Shown here: positions 61,363 to 64,000 of the stretch, one piece after another
Layout: every line of letters starts with the position of its first letter
Numbering within the stretch: the first letter of the stretch is position 1
DNA from: UKL13-2 sp038206765
Lineage (GTDB): Bacteria > Pseudomonadota > Gammaproteobacteria > Burkholderiales > Usitatibacteraceae
Direction of reading: 5' to 3'
DNA length: 64,000 nt
Assembly: GCA_038206765.1 (NCBI GenBank)
Contig: JBBRAM010000012.1
Location: 1 to 64,000 of the forward strand
The notes under the pieces: generated by a model
Told to the model about the DNA's origin: nothing
Databases searched by the model: none
What the model saw: the letters and a program-made list of their open reading frames with translations, nothing else
Position numbers and translations under genes: made by a program

Positions 61363-62541
61363 TCAGCGTTTATTTCGAATCGGGATATTCATTTCTTCCG
61401 CTTTTATTTCATGAACAAGCATCGGCACCGCCCAAGCAAGCGCGGGATCATTCTTTATTTTGAAGTGGTACATACTTTGCATGGCCTGATGATCGTCCGC
61501 GCGGAAAGTCATCTTGCCTTTGGGCGTATCGAAGCTCATTCCCTCCATTGCTTTAATTAAGGGTTCGGCTTGCGCGTCGCCGCCAGTTTTTTTGAGCGCC
61601 GTCACGACGGCCATGGCCGCCGCGAATCCGCCCGCAGTAAAAAAATCAGGTGGGGTTTTGAATTTTTCCAGGTGCCGTTTTACCAATAAATCGTTGATCG
61701 CGTTTTTTGGGATGTCGTAGTAGTAATACGTTGCGCCCTCCATGCCGGGGAAGTTTTTATACGCTGCCATTGCCGGCAGGATGTTGCCACCGGTCGCAAG
61801 CTCAATGCCATAACGCTTCAGGTCGAGGTCGGCAATTTTGAACGGACTGCCAGTGCCAGCCCATGCAATCCAGATAATTTTCTTACCCGGCTGCCCTTTT
61901 AATTTATCAATCAGGCGCTGCGCCCCCGCCGTAAAATCGGTGGTCGCGGCGGGTAGGTATTCTTCATGCACAAGTTTTGCATTCTTGAGCGCACTTTTGA
62001 ACGCCTTCACGCCATCTCGCCCGAAGGCATTATCCTGCGCCAAGGTCGCAATGGAGATCCCCGCTTTATCGTGCGCGACGGCATTTGAAATTGCATCCTG
62101 AGAGCTATTGCGGCCGGTGCGGAAAATATACTTATTCCATTTGTCGCCGGTAATGGAATCGGCAACGGCCGGTTCAATCAGCAGAATTTTTTTGTATTCT
62201 TCAGCGACTGGCAACATTGCCAGCGAGACGCCGGATGCCGTTGCGGCAATCGCGAGGTCCGCTTTATCATCCGCATAGGCGGCTGCGAGCTGGGCTTTGG
62301 CGACGTCCGGTTTTCCCTGGCTATCGCGCTCGACAATGATTATTTTTTTACCCCCCAACGCCATTGTGCCACCTGTCGCGTAGTCGAGCCCCATCTGAAA
62401 ACCGGTCTGGGTTTGCTTCACGTAGGCCTCTAGTGGGCCAGTCTTGTCGTAGATCAGCGCGATGCGAATATCTTTGCTTTGGGCGAAGACAGTGCAGCTG
62501 GCGATCAACGCGACCATGGCAAGGACGATGCGGGCGTTCAT
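61363..62541 (-). CDS. ABC transporter periplasmic substrate-binding protein (LivK/Peripla_BP_6 type)
   Basis: Binds the ligand in the periplasm and delivers it to LivHM. The 392-residue protein has a signal peptide ending TVFAQ and the two-lobe fold of the leucine-binding family (DIRIALIYDKTGPLEAYVKQ, NSSQDAISNAVAHD, TLAQDNAFGRDGVKAFKSAL, FTAGGFAAAMAVVTALKK). An IASC in the signal core could also be read as a lipobox, so lipid anchoring is possible. GGAGAG precedes the ATG at 62541. As first gene of the minus-strand operon with a PHB depolymerase behind it, its ligand may be 3-hydroxybutyrate or an oligomer; sequence alone does not show this. Confidence 0.88.
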   Translation of the reverse strand: MNARIVLAMVALIASCTVFAQSKDIRIALIYDKTGPLEAYVKQTQTGFQMGLDYATGGTMALGGKKIIIVERDSQGKPDVAKAQLAAAYADDKADLAIAATASGVSLAMLPVAEEYKKILLIEPAVADSITGDKWNKYIFRTGRNSSQDAISNAVAHDKAGISIATLAQDNAFGRDGVKAFKSALKNAKLVHEEYLPAATTDFTAGAQRLIDKLKGQPGKKIIWIAWAGTGSPFKIADLDLKRYGIELATGGNILPAMAAYKNFPGMEGATYYYYDIPKNAINDLLVKRHLEKFKTPPDFFTAGGFAAAMAVVTALKKTGGDAQAEPLIKAMEGMSFDTPKGKMTFRADDHQAMQSMYHFKIKNDPALAWAVPMLVHEIKAEEMNIPIRNKR

Positions 62542-62862
62542 ATTTCAGTCTCTCCTAATGTTAGTACGGTGTGGAGGGCGGCTTTTTGCGTCTTATCAAT
62601 GAGGCGGTTGCATTGTTCGGTAGCGGTATCTGCATCGGCATTTATGGACATCGCCATTTTTTTATGAGGCGAAAACTAAATTCGATTTTAATCAGTTTAG
62701 GGCTGCCTTGCGTTTGGTCTTGCGTTCTTTCGAATTCTTTGTTACGATTAATTCACCAACTAATGAATTTTAACGCTAGTTAATCTTTTTTGGCAAGCTG
62801 CGCAAAAAATTCTATAAAAAAATTTCATCGAAAATTTTTAATACACAACGGAGGAGTTAGTC
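62542..62862. promoter_or_regulatory. Divergent promoter region between the uptake operon and a TonB-dependent receptor
   Basis: An AT-rich 321-nt intergenic region with starts facing away on both sides. It contains an AATTCA...TGAATT imperfect palindrome (around 62750) that could be an operator. No gene is seen. Confidence 0.45.
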
Positions 62863-64000
62863 ATGAAATTAAAGTACATGAGTGTTGCCATTGCGGCCTT
62901 GTTTACGGCGAGCGGCGCTGTTTCTGGACAACAAACAACCACAACTAGCCCCGATTCAACGAAGGTGGGCGCGAGCGAAAAAATTGAAACGGTTACCGTG
63001 ACGGCTCGTCGCCGTGAAGAACTGTTGCAGGATGTGCCGGGTGCGGTCAGCGCATTTTCGGGCGCAACCCTTGAAAAAGCAGGCATTCCGGATATAACCG
63101 GACTGGCTGATTTGGTACCCAATACAACGCTGAAAACCTCGCGGGGAACCAACACCACGCTGACCGCATTTATTCGAGGAATCGGGCAGCAAGATCCGGT
63201 CGCGGGCTACGAGCAGGGGGTGGGTATTTACCTTGACGATGTTTATCTCGCTCGTCCCCAGGGTGCCCTGACCGATATTTATGATCTCGAACGGATTGAA
63301 GTGCTGCGTGGCCCGCAGGGTACGCTTTACGGCCGCAATACGATTGGTGGTGCCGTCAAATATGTGACGCGCAAGTTATCCGACAAAGCCGCACTGAGCG
63401 TCAAGGGAACATTCGGCAGCTACAAAGAACAGGATCTGGTTGTCAAAGGCAGTACTCCTGTTACCGATAATTTCAAAATTGGCGCGACGGTCGCCTCGTT
63501 CAACCACGATGGCTTCGGCAAAAACGTAGTCAACGGTTTTGATAATTACAACAAGGATGTTTTAGCCGGTCGGATCAGTGCCGAATTCACACCGACGGCA
63601 TCGCTTTTCATACGCGTAGCCGCTGATAGAACGGTAGATGACTCACTGCCGAAGCAGGGCTACCGCCTGACGCCCAGCCCGGCTCCAGCGAGCTTACCCG
63701 TGCTCGATGGCAAATACGACACGCGCGCTAACCTCTATGCAGTGCTCGGTCATGGCCAGCAAGTCACGAGCCACGGCGAATCGCTACTGGTTGATTGGGC
63801 GATCGACTCAACCCTGTCATTCAAGTCGATTACGGCAAGCCGTGGAGATAAATCCTATGCGCCAATCGATTTTGACTCCCTCAACACACCCCTGTTTGAA
63901 GCGCCTGCGATTTACACGAACAAACAGCGTAGTCAGGAGTTTCAGTTCACTTATACCGGCGCCAAGTGGCAAGGCGTCGCTGGCGTTTTCTACATGACCG
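62863..64000 (+). CDS. TonB-dependent outer-membrane receptor (N-terminal part)
   Basis: Starts at ATG 62863 after a strong GGAGGAG site and stays open to the right edge (379 residues). A signal peptide (to about 22) is followed by a TonB-box-like ETVTVTARRREE, plug motifs TTLTAFIRGIGQQDPV, GVGIYLDDVYLARPQGAL, DLERIEVLRGPQGTLYGRNTIGG and the first barrel strands. The barrel end is outside the window. Divergent from the depolymerase-transporter operon, it is a plausible outer-membrane gate for the same substrate. Confidence 0.9.
   Translation, partial: MKLKYMSVAIAALFTASGAVSGQQTTTTSPDSTKVGASEKIETVTVTARRREELLQDVPGAVSAFSGATLEKAGIPDITGLADLVPNTTLKTSRGTNTTLTAFIRGIGQQDPVAGYEQGVGIYLDDVYLARPQGALTDIYDLERIEVLRGPQGTLYGRNTIGGAVKYVTRKLSDKAALSVKGTFGSYKEQDLVVKGSTPVTDNFKIGATVASFNHDGFGKNVVNGFDNYNKDVLAGRISAEFTPTASLFIRVAADRTVDDSLPKQGYRLTPSPAPASLPVLDGKYDTRANLYAVLGHGQQVTSHGESLLVDWAIDSTLSFKSITASRGDKSYAPIDFDSLNTPLFEAPAIYTNKQRSQEFQFTYTGAKWQGVAGVFYMT

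Overview
This is a chromosomal window from a Gram-negative proteobacterium, most likely a betaproteobacterium. The evidence is the order rimP-nusA-infB-rbfA-truB-rpsO-pnp, a PhaM-type polyhydroxybutyrate (PHB) granule regulator, an intracellular PhaZ with a Cys nucleophile, a TonB/ExbB/ExbD system with large outer-membrane receptors, and bacterial tRNA-Pro and tRNA-Arg genes. The species cannot be named from the sequence.

Layout. 0-0.3 kb: the 3' end of an IS66-type transposase next to a gene fragment. 0.3-3.5 kb (minus): folA, thyA, a DHH phosphoesterase and cysC. 3.7-7.7 kb (minus): tonB-exbB-exbD-exbD-TPR operon, an energy-transducing system for TonB-dependent uptake. 8.3-14.7 kb (minus): two large, unrelated TonB-dependent receptors, each with its own terminator. 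15.2-25.1 kb (plus): the transcription/translation block rimP-nusA-infB-rbfA-truB, then rpsO and pnp, then two tRNA genes. 25.2-32.7 kb: a TetR regulator, an alpha/beta hydrolase, a fused enoyl-CoA hydratase/3-hydroxyacyl-CoA dehydrogenase with a thiolase, then phaM and an intracellular PHB depolymerase. 33.1-36.1 kb: proline iminopeptidase, FKBP-type isomerase, CoA-type Nudix hydrolase, and a zeta-class GST (maleylacetoacetate isomerase).

36.2-39 kb (minus) is accessory: an unrecognised membrane-anchored protein, a small Cys-containing secreted protein, a palindrome-rich spacer, and another unrecognised secreted protein. 39.1-42.4 kb (minus): hybrid histidine kinase plus a single-domain response regulator. 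A 1.2 kb gene-poor gap follows. 43.5-51.6 kb (plus): a VIT/VWA/TPR/DUF2135-like exported protein followed by two tandem ECF sigma factor/anti-sigma-like pairs and a secreted protein. 51.8-56.1 kb (minus): a CorA-like membrane protein with a very long N-terminal domain and a lipoprotein prolyl oligopeptidase. 56.4-62.5 kb (minus): a complete Liv-type ABC transporter with an exported PHB depolymerase gene inserted between the binding-protein gene and the ATPase genes. Divergent from it is a third TonB-dependent receptor that runs off the right edge.

Two themes connect the genes. One is PHB metabolism at both ends of its cycle: granule control (phaM), intracellular depolymerisation (phaZ), a beta-oxidation module, and an apparent scavenging locus pairing exported depolymerase with a dedicated transporter and receptor. 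The other is cell-envelope transport and surveillance: TonB machinery, three receptors, ECF sigma modules and a large sensor kinase. Short tandem repeats and hairpins are unusually frequent between genes.
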